This document shows positions 18,662 through 27,723 of a stretch of 64,000 nt of DNA, piece after piece. The notes under the pieces were generated by a model. That model was not told the DNA's origin. It made no database searches and saw only the letters and a list, made by a program, of their open reading frames with translations. The stretch lies in assembly GCF_002939785.1 (NCBI RefSeq), contig NZ_MDEC01000001.1, positions 124,001 to 188,000 on the forward strand, written 5' to 3'. Source of the DNA: Xanthomonas codiaei (GTDB taxonomy: Bacteria; Pseudomonadota; Gammaproteobacteria; Xanthomonadales; Xanthomonadaceae). The position numbers were made by a program, and so were the translations under genes. The first letter of the stretch is position 1, and each line of letters starts with the position of its first letter.

Positions 18662-19576
18662 ATGCTGCTGATGACGGCCACCGCAGCAGTGCTGCTGGAT
18701 CTGCTGCTGGGCGAGCCGCGGCGGGCGCATCCACTGGTGCTGTTCGGGCGGTGGGCGCAGCGCATCGAGCAACGCCTGCACCGTGACCACCGCAGCGCCG
18801 GCGTGCTGGCGTGGTGCGTGACGGTGCTGCCGTGGACGCTACTGGCCGCAGGGCTGCAGGCACTGCTGTGGTGGTGGTCGGCCTGGGCGGCAGCGGGGTT
18901 TGCCGCCGTGATGCTGTATCTGGCACTGGGATTGCGCAGCCTGGGCGAACACGCGCAACCGGTGATCGCTGCGTTGCAGGCCGACGACCTGCCGGCAGCG
19001 CGCGCGGCAGTGGCCCGCATCGTCAGTCGCGATACCGCCGCGCTGGATGCCACGCAGGTGGCCGCGGCCGCCACCGAATCGGTGTTGGAAAACGGTAGCG
19101 ACGCCGTATTCGCCGCGTTGTTCTGGGGCGTGGTGCTGGGTGCGCCGGGCGCGGTGTTGTACCGGCTGTCCAATACGCTGGATGCGATGTGGGGCTATCA
19201 CACGCCGCGCTATGTCAGCTTCGGCTGGGCGGCGGCACGGATCGACGATGTGCTCAACTGGTTGCCGGCACGCCTGACCGCGGCCACCTACGCCGCGCTC
19301 GGCGCAACGCACGTGGGCCTGCGCTGCGCCTGGCGCCAGGGCCGCGGCTGGAAAAGCCCGAATGCCGGGCCGGTGATGGCCGCCGGTGCCGGCGCGCTGC
19401 GCGTGCGCCTGGGTGGCCCGGCGCCGTATCACGGCCAGTGGCAGCCACGTCCCGGCTTGGGCGAGGGCGCTCCGGCCAGTGCCGACAGCGTGCGCCGCGC
19501 GCTGTTGCTGGTGCGCGCAGGCGTGCTGCTCTGGTTGCTGCTCGGCGCCTTGCTGATGGCGATGGTGATGCAATGA
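18662..19576 (+). CDS. cbiB: Adenosylcobinamide-phosphate synthase CbiB/CobD
   Basis: A 304-residue integral membrane protein. It begins [21 protein letters not shown], where the LLLGEP-HP-V-FG motif is diagnostic of CbiB. Later blocks [29 protein letters not shown] and [10 protein letters not shown] are also conserved. It attaches the aminopropanol phosphate (or ethanolamine-type) linker to adenosylcobyric acid. No strong Shine-Dalgarno precedes the ATG at 18662; a GTG at 18635 is an alternative start. Part of the riboswitch-controlled operon. Confidence 0.92.
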   Translation: MLLMTATAAVLLDLLLGEPRRAHPLVLFGRWAQRIEQRLHRDHRSAGVLAWCVTVLPWTLLAAGLQALLWWWSAWAAAGFAAVMLYLALGLRSLGEHAQPVIAALQADDLPAARAAVARIVSRDTAALDATQVAAAATESVLENGSDAVFAALFWGVVLGAPGAVLYRLSNTLDAMWGYHTPRYVSFGWAAARIDDVLNWLPARLTAATYAALGATHVGLRCAWRQGRGWKSPNAGPVMAAGAGALRVRLGGPAPYHGQWQPRPGLGEGAPASADSVRRALLLVRAGVLLWLLLGALLMAMVMQ

Positions 19577-19678
19577 TCGCAGCCGATGCCGACCGCCGCA
19601 CCGGCTGTGCACTGCGCGGCTGTGCAGTACACGATTGCGACCGGCCGCGGCGCCATGTCTTTTCCTTCGGAGCACCGC

Positions 19679-20662
19679 ATGCTTGAACACGGAGGCCGGT
19701 TGCGCCGCGCCGCGCAGACCTACGGAATTCCGCTGGCGCAGTGGCTGGATTTGTCCACCGGGGTGAGCCCGTTTGCCTGGCCGGTGCCGGCGCTTCCGCA
19801 GCCGGTGTGGCAGCGCCTGCCCGAAGACGACGACGGCCTGGCCGCGACCGCGGCGGCGTACTACGGCGCGCCGCAGGTGCTGCCGGTGGCCGGCTCGCAG
19901 GCGGCGATCCAGGCGCTGCCGCTGCTGCGTGGTCGCGGCCGCGTGGGCGTGCTCGCGCCGGGCTATGCCGAACATGCGCATGCCTGGCGGCGCGCCGGCC
20001 ACAGCGTGGTGCCGCTGCCGGCAGCGGCCTTGCTGCAGGCGGCGGAGACCTTCGATGTGGTGGTGCTGATCCATCCGAATAATCCCTGCGCGGACCGCTT
20101 CGATCGCGAGGTTCTGTTGCAGCTGCATGCGCGGATGGCGGCGCGGGGCGGCTGGCTGGTGATCGACGAGGCCTTCATGGATGCGACCCCGCAGGCGAGC
20201 GTGTGCGCGCACACGCAGCAGCCGGGCCTGGTGGTGCTGCGCTCGGTGGGCAAGTTCTTCGGCATGGCCGGCGCGCGGGCCGGCTTCGTGTGCGCGCATC
20301 CGCCGCTGCTGGATGCCTTGCGCGAACAGCTGGGGCCATGGTCCGTGAGCGGGCCCACCCGCTGGGCCGTGCAGCAGGCCCTGGCCGATACCGGCTGGCA
20401 CGTGCAGGCACGCGCGCACCTGCACGCCGCATCGCAGCGGCTGGCGCTGTTGCTGCGTCGCCACTGCATCGTGCCCTCGGCCGGCACCGCGTTCTTCCAG
20501 TGGTGCGAACGCGCCGATGCGCAGGCCCTGCACGTGGCGCTGGCACAGCGTGGCATCCTCACCCGGCTGTTCGAGATGCCGGCCAGCCTGCGCTTCGGCC
20601 TGCCGCCCGATGCGGCCGGCGAGGCGCGCCTGGACGCGGCACTGCGCGAGCTGCTGGCATGA
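19679..20662 (+). CDS. Threonine-phosphate decarboxylase (CobC/CobD type)
   Basis: A 327-residue PLP enzyme of the histidinol-phosphate aminotransferase-like fold. The N-terminus [17 protein letters not shown] and DLSTGVSPF mark the cobalamin-specific branch, and the PLP lysine is Lys192 in [15 protein letters not shown]. It decarboxylates L-threonine-O-3-phosphate to (R)-1-amino-2-propanol phosphate, the linker used by CbiB. GGAG seven bases before 19679 supports this ATG; upstream in-frame ATGs (19586, 19655) lack a Shine-Dalgarno. Its stop overlaps the cobQ start. The symbol is cobD in Salmonella and cobC in Pseudomonas, so none is given. Confidence 0.9.
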   Translation: MLEHGGRLRRAAQTYGIPLAQWLDLSTGVSPFAWPVPALPQPVWQRLPEDDDGLAATAAAYYGAPQVLPVAGSQAAIQALPLLRGRGRVGVLAPGYAEHAHAWRRAGHSVVPLPAAALLQAAETFDVVVLIHPNNPCADRFDREVLLQLHARMAARGGWLVIDEAFMDATPQASVCAHTQQPGLVVLRSVGKFFGMAGARAGFVCAHPPLLDALREQLGPWSVSGPTRWAVQQALADTGWHVQARAHLHAASQRLALLLRRHCIVPSAGTAFFQWCERADAQALHVALAQRGILTRLFEMPASLRFGLPPDAAGEARLDAALRELLA

Positions 20663-22134
20663 GCGCGCGCGTGCTGATGGTGCAGGGTTGCACCTCCGAC
20701 GCCGGCAAGAGCACCCTGGTGGCTGCACTGTGCCGTTGGCTGCACCGCCAGGGCGTGGCGGTGGCGCCGTTCAAGCCGCAGAACATGGCGCTCAATTCGG
20801 CGGTCACCGTCGATGGCGGCGAGATCGGCCGTGCGCAGGCCGTGCAGGCACAGGCCTGCGGGCTGGAGCCGCACACCGACTTCAACCCGGTGCTGCTCAA
20901 GCCCAACAGCGACACCGGTGCACAGGTGATCGTGCACGGGCGGGCGGTGGCCACGCTGGATGCGGTGGGCTATCACGCCTACAAGTCCACCGCGCTCAGC
21001 GCCGTGCTGGCCTCGCACGCCCGCCTGGCCGAGCGCTTCGAGGTGGTATTGGTGGAAGGCGCCGGCAGCCCGGCTGAGATCAACCTGCGCGCCAACGACA
21101 TCGCCAACATGGGCTATGCCGAGGCGGTGGATTGCCCGGTCCTGCTGATCGCCGACATCGACCGCGGCGGCGTGTTCGCGCATCTGGTCGGCACCCTGGC
21201 ATTGCTGTCGGACAGCGAGCGCGCGCGCGTGGCGGGGTTTGTCATCAATCGTTTTCGTGGCGACCTGGCACTGTTGCAACCCGGTCTGGACTGGCTGGAA
21301 CGCGAAACCGGCAAACCCGTGCTGGGTGTGTTGCCATATCTGCATGGGTTGCAGCTGGAGGCCGAAGACGCGTTGCCGCGGCACGCCGTGCACAAACCGG
21401 ATGCGCCATTGCGCGTGGTGGTGCCGGTGCTGCCGCGGATCAGCAGCCACACTGATGTCGATGCCTTGCTGGCGCATCCACAGGTCGATGTGCAGCTGGT
21501 CGGCCCGGGGCAGCTGCCGCCGCCTTGCGATCTGATCGTGCTGCCGGGAAGCAAGTCCACCCGCCACGATCTGGACTGGTTGCGCGCGCAGGGCTGGGAG
21601 AGCGCCATTGCGCGCCACCTGCGCTACGGCGGCAAGGTGCTCGGCATCTGTGGCGGCCTGCAGATGCTGGGCGAGCAGATCCACGACCCCGACGGCATCG
21701 AAGGCCCGCCCGGCAGCAGTGCAGGGCTGGGCTGGCTGGCGCTGGACACGCAGCTGCATCCGCACAAGCAGCTGCATCGCGTGCAGGGGCGCTTGCTGCT
21801 GGGCGATGCGCGTGCGCACGGCTACGAGATCCATTGCGGCATCAGCACCGGCGCGGCACTGACGCGTCCGCTGCTGCGGCTGGACGATGGCCGCAACGAT
21901 GGAGCCATGTCCGAGGACGGCCAGGTGCTGGGCACGTATCTGCACGGCATCTTCGACCACCCGCAGGCACTGCATGCATTGCTCGCATGGGCCGGCCTGG
22001 CGCAGGCGCTGCCGGTGGATCTTGCCGCGCTGCGCGAGGCCACGCTCGAGCGCCTGGCCGATGCGGTGCAGACACATCTGGATACCGCCGCACTGACGCG
22101 GCTCACCTGCAGGGACCCGTCATGCGGCAGTTGA
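20659..22134 (+). CDS. cobQ: Cobyric acid synthase CobQ/CbiP
   Basis: A 491-residue glutamine-dependent amidotransferase. The N-terminal dethiobiotin-synthetase-like domain starts [20 protein letters not shown] and includes [12 protein letters not shown]. The C-terminal class I glutaminase-like domain has nucleophile Cys331 in [10 protein letters not shown] and His392 in EIHCG. It amidates adenosylcobyrinic acid a,c-diamide to adenosylcobyric acid. Its presence without corrin-ring genes implies that incompletely amidated corrinoids are accepted, or that other genes lie elsewhere. It overlaps cobU by 13 bases. Confidence 0.95.
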   Translation: MSARVLMVQGCTSDAGKSTLVAALCRWLHRQGVAVAPFKPQNMALNSAVTVDGGEIGRAQAVQAQACGLEPHTDFNPVLLKPNSDTGAQVIVHGRAVATLDAVGYHAYKSTALSAVLASHARLAERFEVVLVEGAGSPAEINLRANDIANMGYAEAVDCPVLLIADIDRGGVFAHLVGTLALLSDSERARVAGFVINRFRGDLALLQPGLDWLERETGKPVLGVLPYLHGLQLEAEDALPRHAVHKPDAPLRVVVPVLPRISSHTDVDALLAHPQVDVQLVGPGQLPPPCDLIVLPGSKSTRHDLDWLRAQGWESAIARHLRYGGKVLGICGGLQMLGEQIHDPDGIEGPPGSSAGLGWLALDTQLHPHKQLHRVQGRLLLGDARAHGYEIHCGISTGAALTRPLLRLDDGRNDGAMSEDGQVLGTYLHGIFDHPQALHALLAWAGLAQALPVDLAALREATLERLADAVQTHLDTAALTRLTCRDPSCGS

Positions 22135-22657
22135 TCCTGGGAGGCGCCCGCTCCGGCAAGAGCGCACTGGCCGAAGGCTTCGCCGCCAGCGCTCTCGCCG
22201 CCGGCACCGCTGCCGAGGTGGCCTATGTCGCCACCGCGCAGGCCTTCGATGCGGAAATGCAGCAGCGCATCGCGCATCACCGTAGCCGGCGTCCGCCGCA
22301 GTGGCAGTGCGTGGAAGAACCCATCGCCCTGGCGGCCACCCTGCAGGCGCTGGCGGCGCCGCAGCGCTGCGTGCTGGTGGATTGCCTGACCCTGTGGCTG
22401 AGCAACCTGCTGGGTCACCCGGATGCGGATACCTTCGCGCGCGAGCGCGCGGCGTTGCTGGCCACGCTGCCGCAGCTGCCGGGGCAGATCGTGCTGGTCA
22501 GCAACGAGGTGGGGCAGGGCATCGTGCCGCTGGGCGAACTTACGCGGCGTTTGTCGACGAGGCCGGCTGGCTGCACCAGGCATTGGCGCTACAGTGCGAG
22601 CGGGTGGTGTTGGTGGTGGCGGGCTTGCCGATGGTGTTGAAGGGAGAGGTGCGATGA
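22122..22657 (+). pseudogene. cobU: Adenosylcobinamide kinase/guanylyltransferase CobU, frameshifted near the 3' end
   Basis: [21 protein letters not shown] carries the CobU P-loop (GGARSGKS), and [12 protein letters not shown] and [18 protein letters not shown] follow as expected. The frame then shifts at a TTT at 22550-22552: the frame in use reads into a Trp/Arg-rich tail ending at 22640. The conserved C-terminus [12 protein letters not shown]...[12 protein letters not shown] lies in another frame, ending at 22657. One additional T would restore it, and that stop would form the usual ATGA overlap with cobT at 22654. The enzyme phosphorylates cobinamide and makes GDP-cobinamide. With this shift it would lose about 30 C-terminal residues; check for a sequence error. 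Confidence 0.88.
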
Positions 22658-23700
22658 GCAGCGACTGGATCTTTGCGCCCTGCGCGGTGCCGGATGCGCG
22701 CGTGCGTGCAGCTGCGCTGGCACGGCAGGAACAACTGACCAAGCCGCACGGTGCGCTGGGCCGGCTCGAGCAACTGGCGGTGCAGCTGGCGGCCTGGCAA
22801 CGCAACGAGCATCCGCTGATGCAGCGGATCTGGATCGCGGTGTATGCCGCCGACCACGGTGTGGCGGCCGAAGGCGTGTCTGCGTTTCCGCAGGCGGTGA
22901 CCGGTGAGATGGTGCGCAACTTCGCCCGTGGCGGTGCCGCGATTTCGGTGCTGGCGCGCGAACTGGGGGCACGGCTGGAGGTGGTGAACCTGGGCGTGGT
23001 CAACGACCCGGGCGAGCTGCCGCGTGTGCGCCGTGCCTGGATCGCGCCTTCCAGCGCCAATATCTGCGAACAACCGGCCATGACGCCCGGCCAGCTGCGC
23101 GACGCGCTTGCCGCGGGTGCCCAGAGCATTGCGCAGGCAAGCAGCTGCGATACGCAGCTGTTCGTGGGCGGCGAGATGGGCATCGGCAACACCACCGCTG
23201 CGGCCGCGCTGGGCTGCGCGCTGTTGTCGCAGTTTCCGCAATCGATGGCCGGCGCCGGTACCGGGCTGGATGCCGAAGGCATCGCACACAAGGCCACCGT
23301 GATCACTCGCGCGCTGGCGCTGCATGCCGATGCCGCCACCCCGCTGGAGCGCCTGCGCCGGCTCGGCGGTTTCGAGATTGCCGCCCTGGTGGGCGCCTAC
23401 ATCGCCGCTGCGCAGGCCGGCATCCCAGTGCTGGTGGATGGCTTCATCACCACCGCCGCGGCACTGGTGGCCACCCATCTCAACCCTGGCGTGCGGCAGT
23501 GGCTGCTGTTCGGGCATCGCTCGCAGGAGCGCGGCCACGCGGCGTTGCTGCGCGCGCTGGATGCCGAGCCGCTGCTGCAGCTGGACCTGCGCCTGGGCGA
23601 AGCCAGCGGCGCGGCGGTGGCGATCCCGCTGCTGCGCAGCGCCTGCGCCCTGCACAACGGCATGGCCACCTTTGCCGAAGCCGGAGTCTCCGACGCATGA
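22654..23700 (+). CDS. cobT: Nicotinate-nucleotide--dimethylbenzimidazole phosphoribosyltransferase CobT
   Basis: A 348-residue protein, the usual CobT length. [52 protein letters not shown] and [13 protein letters not shown] are hallmark motifs. It activates the lower-ligand base to alpha-ribazole 5'-phosphate. A strong Shine-Dalgarno AGGGAGAGG at 22641-22649 precedes the ATG. Its stop overlaps the start of the phosphatase gene. No bluB is present in the window, so the dimethylbenzimidazole source is not shown here. Confidence 0.96.
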   Translation: MSSDWIFAPCAVPDARVRAAALARQEQLTKPHGALGRLEQLAVQLAAWQRNEHPLMQRIWIAVYAADHGVAAEGVSAFPQAVTGEMVRNFARGGAAISVLARELGARLEVVNLGVVNDPGELPRVRRAWIAPSSANICEQPAMTPGQLRDALAAGAQSIAQASSCDTQLFVGGEMGIGNTTAAAALGCALLSQFPQSMAGAGTGLDAEGIAHKATVITRALALHADAATPLERLRRLGGFEIAALVGAYIAAAQAGIPVLVDGFITTAAALVATHLNPGVRQWLLFGHRSQERGHAALLRALDAEPLLQLDLRLGEASGAAVAIPLLRSACALHNGMATFAEAGVSDA

Positions 23701-24311
23701 GCGCGCAGATCACCTTGCTGCGGCACGGCGATACCGGCCAGCGCAGCTATCGTGGCCAGCTCGACGACCCGCTCACCGAGCTGGGTTGGCAGCAATTGCG
23801 CGCAGCCACCGCCGATGGCAGCTGGGACGTGGTGGTGGCCTCCACGTTGCAGCGCTGTGCAGCGTTTGCCGCCGAACTTGCCGGCGCGCGCGGCTTGCCG
23901 TTGCAGCTGGACCCGCGGCTGCGCGAATACCACTTCGGCCGCTGGCAGGGTGTGCCGGTGGCCGATATCGATCGCGACGAAGGGCAAGCGCTGGGCCGCT
24001 TCTGGGCCGACCCGCTGCGCTACCCGCCGCCGCAGGCCGAACCGTTTACCGACTTCTGCGCGCGCCTGTCGGCCGCGCTCGACGCCATCGTCGCCCGCTA
24101 CCCGGCACGGCGCGTGCTGGTGGTCACCCACGGCGGCGCCATTCGCGCCTTGCGTTGCCTGGTCGCCGGTAGTGGTTTCGGCCGGATGACCGAACTGGCG
24201 GTGCCGCATGCATCGCTGCATCCGCTGGCCTGGCCGCCAACCGACGCGGCTGGCGCCCCGAGCCCGCCGCTCTCGTCCACGGCATCGCCACCGGCGCACG
24301 GCACCGAATGA
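23697..24311 (+). CDS. cobC: Alpha-ribazole phosphatase-like histidine phosphatase CobC
   Basis: A 204-residue histidine phosphatase. The catalytic RHG is at residues 9-11 (LLRHGDT), the second conserved stretch is [12 protein letters not shown], and the second His is in [11 protein letters not shown]. It removes the phosphate from alpha-ribazole phosphate or adenosylcobalamin phosphate. It overlaps both neighbours by the ATGA arrangement. The last 25 or so residues after the domain are Pro/Ser/Ala-rich and not family-like. Confidence 0.9.
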   Translation: MSAQITLLRHGDTGQRSYRGQLDDPLTELGWQQLRAATADGSWDVVVASTLQRCAAFAAELAGARGLPLQLDPRLREYHFGRWQGVPVADIDRDEGQALGRFWADPLRYPPPQAEPFTDFCARLSAALDAIVARYPARRVLVVTHGGAIRALRCLVAGSGFGRMTELAVPHASLHPLAWPPTDAAGAPSPPLSSTASPPAHGTE

Positions 24312-25078
24312 TCGACGGGCTGCTGGCGGCGATCGGGTTCCTGACCCGCATCCCGGTGCCCGCCCGGGTGTTCACGCGCGCAGGCGCGCAGGCGCGCTCG
24401 CTGTGCTGGTACCCGCTTGTGGGTGTGTTGCTCGGTGGGGTGGTGTGCGGGTTGGCCTGGTGCCTGCGCGAAGTTGCGCCGTTGCTGGGCGCAGCGTTGC
24501 TGTTGAGCGCCTGGGTGTGGCTGACAGGCGCCTTGCACCTGGATGGCCTGGCCGACACGACCGATGCCTGGGTCGGGGGCCTGGGCGAACGCGCACGCAC
24601 GCTGGCGATCATGAAGGACCCCACCAGCGGCCCAATGGCGGTGACCGCGGTGGTGCTGGTGTTGCTGCTCAAATGCGCCGCATTGGCCAGCCTGCTGGCG
24701 CAGGCGCAGGCGCAGGCGCAGGCGCCGGCGCCGGCGCCGGCGCCGGCCACGCTATGGCTGGCGCCGCTGCTGGCACGCAGCGCGCTGGTTGCCGCGTTCC
24801 TGAGTACGCCGTACGTGCGCGCCGGCGGGCTTGGCAGCGCGCTGGTGGGCGCACCGCGTGCCGGCCTGTGGCTGGCGCTGATCGCCGCCGCGGCGGTGTG
24901 CATGGTGGCCGGGCTGGCGACCGCCTTGCTGTGCGGCGGCATCACCGCAGTGGTGTTCGCGCTCTGGCGCCGCGCCTGCCTGCAGCGCCTGGGCGGCATG
25001 ACCGGCGACACCTGTGGCGCCCTGGTGGAACTGACCGAAACCGCGGTGCTGGTGACGCTGGCGCTGTGGTCGGGTTGA
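24308..25078 (+). CDS. cobS: Cobalamin synthase CobS (adenosylcobinamide-GDP ribazoletransferase)
   Basis: A 256-residue inner-membrane protein with several membrane segments. FLTRIPVP near the N-terminus and the acidic LHLDGLADTTDAW motif (Mg2+ binding) are diagnostic, and GGMTGDTCGALVELTE is conserved at the C-terminus. It joins alpha-ribazole(phosphate) to adenosylcobinamide-GDP, the last step of nucleotide-loop assembly. A loop at about residues 131-146 is a pure Ala-Gln/Ala-Pro repeat encoded by hexanucleotide repeats. It is the last gene of the riboswitch operon. Confidence 0.95.
   Translation: MIDGLLAAIGFLTRIPVPARVFTRAGAQARSLCWYPLVGVLLGGVVCGLAWCLREVAPLLGAALLLSAWVWLTGALHLDGLADTTDAWVGGLGERARTLAIMKDPTSGPMAVTAVVLVLLLKCAALASLLAQAQAQAQAPAPAPAPATLWLAPLLARSALVAAFLSTPYVRAGGLGSALVGAPRAGLWLALIAAAAVCMVAGLATALLCGGITAVVFALWRRACLQRLGGMTGDTCGALVELTETAVLVTLALWSG
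24698..24745 (+). repeat. In-frame hexanucleotide tracts (GCGCAG)4 and (GCGCCG)4 within cobS
   Basis: Four copies of GCGCAG (24698-24721) run directly into four copies of GCGCCG (24722-24745). They encode alternating Ala-Gln then Ala-Pro in a loop between membrane segments. Because the unit is six bases, copy-number change would alter loop length without breaking frame. Confidence 0.9.
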
Positions 25079-25472
25079 GCAGGCAGGTGCTGTAGCGCAG
25101 TCAATCGTCCTCCCGACTGATGGACCCCGGCCCGCGCATCGTTTGCGCCTGCGCAGCGGCCGTGGGCGCTGCGGCCATCGGCATCCGTCAGCGTGTGTTG
25201 CCTGCTGCGTTTTCCGGCGCAGGTGCAACACAGGCGTCGCTCGTGGCTTCCCGGCACTTGGAGAAGTCCCGCGCTTGGTCTACAAGCCTAACGGGGGCGT
25301 TCTGCAACAAGGCTTAGCATTTCCGACGTCGCTGCAGCACAATCGACCTGGAAGCGCCTGTTTCCGACAGGCGCTTTAAAAAATCGCGTACTCAAATTTT
25401 GAGAACGTCTTGATCTCAGTAGTATACGTGCGCGGTAGAACGCGAGTTGATATAACGGGTAAGGAAGCGCTC
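25079..25472. other. Intergenic region after the B12 operon
   Basis: About 390 bases with no convincing gene. It holds the hairpin at 25352-25376. It also has a possible sigma-70 promoter for the next gene: TTGAGA at 25399-25404 and TATACG at 25423-25428, spacing 18. Base composition turns visibly more AT-rich after about 25375. Confidence 0.5.
25352..25376 (+). terminator. Hairpin between the B12 operon and the next gene
   Basis: A perfect 10-bp stem AAGCGCCTGT/ACAGGCGCTT with loop TTCCG. It is followed by TAAAAAA rather than a T-run, so intrinsic termination on the plus strand is weak by the usual rule. The position, about 270 bases after cobS and before a new promoter, suits a transcription boundary. 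Confidence 0.45.
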
Positions 25473-26645
25473 ATGACACGACAAATCACAAAACTCGTAA
25501 TCGGCGCGGGCATAATGGCCATCGCAACGCAAGTCGGGGCCAGCGAGTTTCTGATCGATATGCAAGGTGCAGCCGGAAATCGCGTCAATGTCTACGCCAA
25601 TGACGCGACGATCGACCACACACCGATCAATGATGTCATGGATCCTGGCCTAAGCCGGATCCGTCAGATTGATTTGACAATGGTCTATGAAGCGGTCGAC
25701 CAGCCCCTATGGCTGGAATATCAACTCCAGTTCAAATGCCCCAAGCCGAGTCGTCGCGGCCGTGGCGCGCCCAAGCGCAAGGCTGATTCAACCGGCATAT
25801 TGGAAATGCCGGATTCCGTAGAATTCCGGGTGGCCAGCGGCGCAAAGGCCATGAAACAGGATCCGGCGATCATTGATCTCCAGCCCACCGATTGGCAAAG
25901 TACTACCAGCTTCACGATGCGACAGGCATGGAATGTAGCCTGCAACAGTGACAGCATTATCGGCGCCAAAGAAGCTGCGTCGGTCAATCGTGTGGTTCAG
26001 GCCGACACATTGCGACCGAAACTGGCAGCCATCGGTTTGAATGGACTGGAACTGGTTCCCGATGGACTGTCAATGAGTTCGCTTGCCGACTTTACCTGGG
26101 AAAAGTTGTGGTCCGATGTGCCGAAGCCCGCGATCAATAGCGGCCGCAAACTGACGCCAGCGGAATCGGCAGCGCTCACGGCAAAATTGGCCCAAATGCA
26201 GCAACAAGTAACCGAAGCACAGGGGATGGTGCAGGGCAACCTGGCGGCAATGAAGGCCGATATGGACTTTACTCAGATCGCCGCTGAATACCGTGGGAAA
26301 AGGCGTTTATCGCGTAGTGAATCGCTCCTGGTCCAGGTGTGGCTGGGTAAGACTGAGCAAGAGGTCGTCGCCGCGAACGGCAACCCAGCTGTCCGTCAGG
26401 CCGGGATCGCGCGGACGCTCTCTTATGGGCAGGCCTTTGACAATCGCGTCATGTGGCAGAATCTCGTGACCGGCGCGACTTACGATGGCGGCGGTTATAA
26501 AAGTTGCAACGTCCGCTATGTGTTGATCCCGGACAGCGCCGGGATGCTAAGGGTTGCCGATGTGAATATCTTCGTTGAGTCAAGTGGCGACACAAGAGGG
26601 ATGGGGCGCGCCTGCACCGACATCTTGAACGTGCCAAACGGCTGA
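25473..26645 (+). CDS. Secreted hypothetical protein with SmpA/OmlA-like C-terminal segment
   Basis: A 390-residue protein of unrecognised family. MTRQITKLVIGAGIMAIATQVGA is a Sec signal peptide. Near residues 290-320 the segment VWLGKTEQEVVAANGNPAVRQ resembles the G-x-T-E-x-E-V-x-x-x-x-G-x-P hairpin of SmpA/OmlA and BLIP-like domains, a weak similarity seen by eye. A glutamine-rich helical stretch (LTAKLAQMQQQVTEAQ) precedes it. AAGGA seven bases before the ATG at 25473 supports the start. Composition is clearly more AT-rich than the cob genes, suggesting an accessory origin. It is convergent with the next small secreted protein. Confidence 0.72.
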   Translation: MTRQITKLVIGAGIMAIATQVGASEFLIDMQGAAGNRVNVYANDATIDHTPINDVMDPGLSRIRQIDLTMVYEAVDQPLWLEYQLQFKCPKPSRRGRGAPKRKADSTGILEMPDSVEFRVASGAKAMKQDPAIIDLQPTDWQSTTSFTMRQAWNVACNSDSIIGAKEAASVNRVVQADTLRPKLAAIGLNGLELVPDGLSMSSLADFTWEKLWSDVPKPAINSGRKLTPAESAALTAKLAQMQQQVTEAQGMVQGNLAAMKADMDFTQIAAEYRGKRRLSRSESLLVQVWLGKTEQEVVAANGNPAVRQAGIARTLSYGQAFDNRVMWQNLVTGATYDGGGYKSCNVRYVLIPDSAGMLRVADVNIFVESSGDTRGMGRACTDILNVPNG

Positions 26646-26654
26646 AATCACGGT

Positions 26655-27221
26655 CTATTTTCGAGCCGCGCTCATGCAAGCCGAAAGCTGGCGATACGCC
26701 AGCTGCAACTGGACAACTTTTGACCGGAACACCTCTTTCCCCTGAAGCTGGATGGCGAATTCATTACTGTCCGGCTTTTCCTGCACCGATTTCTGAACGT
26801 CGATGGTCAGCAACAACGCCCCACTGCTCTGGCCAGGCATGCTCACATGGGCGGCCTGAACATTCTGAGCAGGGTAGTTGGTAGATGACAACGTGATCGG
26901 AGCGATCTCGGGCTTTGTCACCGGTGGGATTGCCTCGCTGATGAACCAAAGACTGCCACGACTCTTTCGCGCCATCCCAGCGTCGGCGGGACCGCGAAGC
27001 GACAACGTGGAATCTGGCGTGATGAAATTAACCGAGCAGTGGTAACCGGTGTTGATGGGTTCGCGTACCAGCACCCAATTGCCCTCAATCCCTTTGTAGA
27101 AGGATTCGCTGAACATCGGCTTGTTCGGATCCGCGCCCCCGAGCAACTCAGGGGCGATTTGAGCAGCGCAGGGGCTAGTCCATGCCATAGTGACTACTAA
27201 GCCGATCAGCCAATTCTTCAT
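26655..27221 (-). CDS. Secreted hypothetical protein
   Basis: A 188-residue protein starting MKNWLIGLVVTMAWTSPCAAQ, a Sec signal peptide. No known domain is recognised. Two cysteines remain in the mature part (GYHCSVN and LSACMSA). GGAG lies 11 bases before the ATG at 27221; longer in-frame starts up to 27521 run through unrelated sequence. It ends nine bases from the convergent secreted protein. AT content is higher than in neighbouring operons. Function unknown. Confidence 0.68.
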   Translation of the reverse strand: MKNWLIGLVVTMAWTSPCAAQIAPELLGGADPNKPMFSESFYKGIEGNWVLVREPINTGYHCSVNFITPDSTLSLRGPADAGMARKSRGSLWFISEAIPPVTKPEIAPITLSSTNYPAQNVQAAHVSMPGQSSGALLLTIDVQKSVQEKPDSNEFAIQLQGKEVFRSKVVQLQLAYRQLSACMSAARK

Positions 27222-27723
27222 CTGAAATCGTTCTCCATTCGTTGGTCCTTGACATACGGTTTCGTGCAATTCTTGTCGCGACCCCATGCAAGCGGCTACG
27301 GGCCATAGCTTAGCCTTCCAGGATTGCAGTGGGAGTTCTACCCCGTTTGCACGGACACTGACAAGAAGTCGATTCGGGGCATGAGGAGTATTCATGTCAA
27401 AGCCTAGGAAGTTCAGTGCCGAGTTCGAGCGCGGTGCAGTTGAGCAACGGTTCCAAGCGTGCAGCTTCCAGCATCCGGTGCCATTCCTGCGCTTGGCAGG
27501 CGTGAGCGACAGCCGGGCCAAATCTTCCGGGAGCAGCTCGCGACCTTCCGGGAGTGATCAGGCGATCACCGAGGAAATAGAACCGGCCCGAGCGTCGGTC
27601 AGATCCATACGATGGTGCGGGTCGAACTCAATTTCGAGTGACCTCAGGAAATTGCGGCAACAGCACATCTGTCTGTGAGCCTGCTGACGCAGGCCTGAGC
27701 GTTGTTCGTCCGCAACCGGTAAG
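27222..27723. other. Intergenic region with mobile-element trace
   Basis: About 500 bases between the secreted protein and the end of the siderophore operon. Apart from a possible fragment of an IS3-family orfA start at 27394-27456, no gene is supported. An ORF continues to 27678, but after the first 20 codons it does not look like any protein. Confidence 0.5.
27394..27456 (+). pseudogene. Remnant of an IS3-family transposase orfA
   Basis: The first 20 codons, MSKPRKFSAEFERGAVEQ, match the usual start of IS3-group OrfA helix-turn-helix proteins (K-x-S-x-E-F-K-x-x-A-V). The similarity stops at once and no orfB/DDE domain or terminal inverted repeats follow. I read it as a scar of an insertion sequence; the match is short and could be fortuitous. 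Confidence 0.4.
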
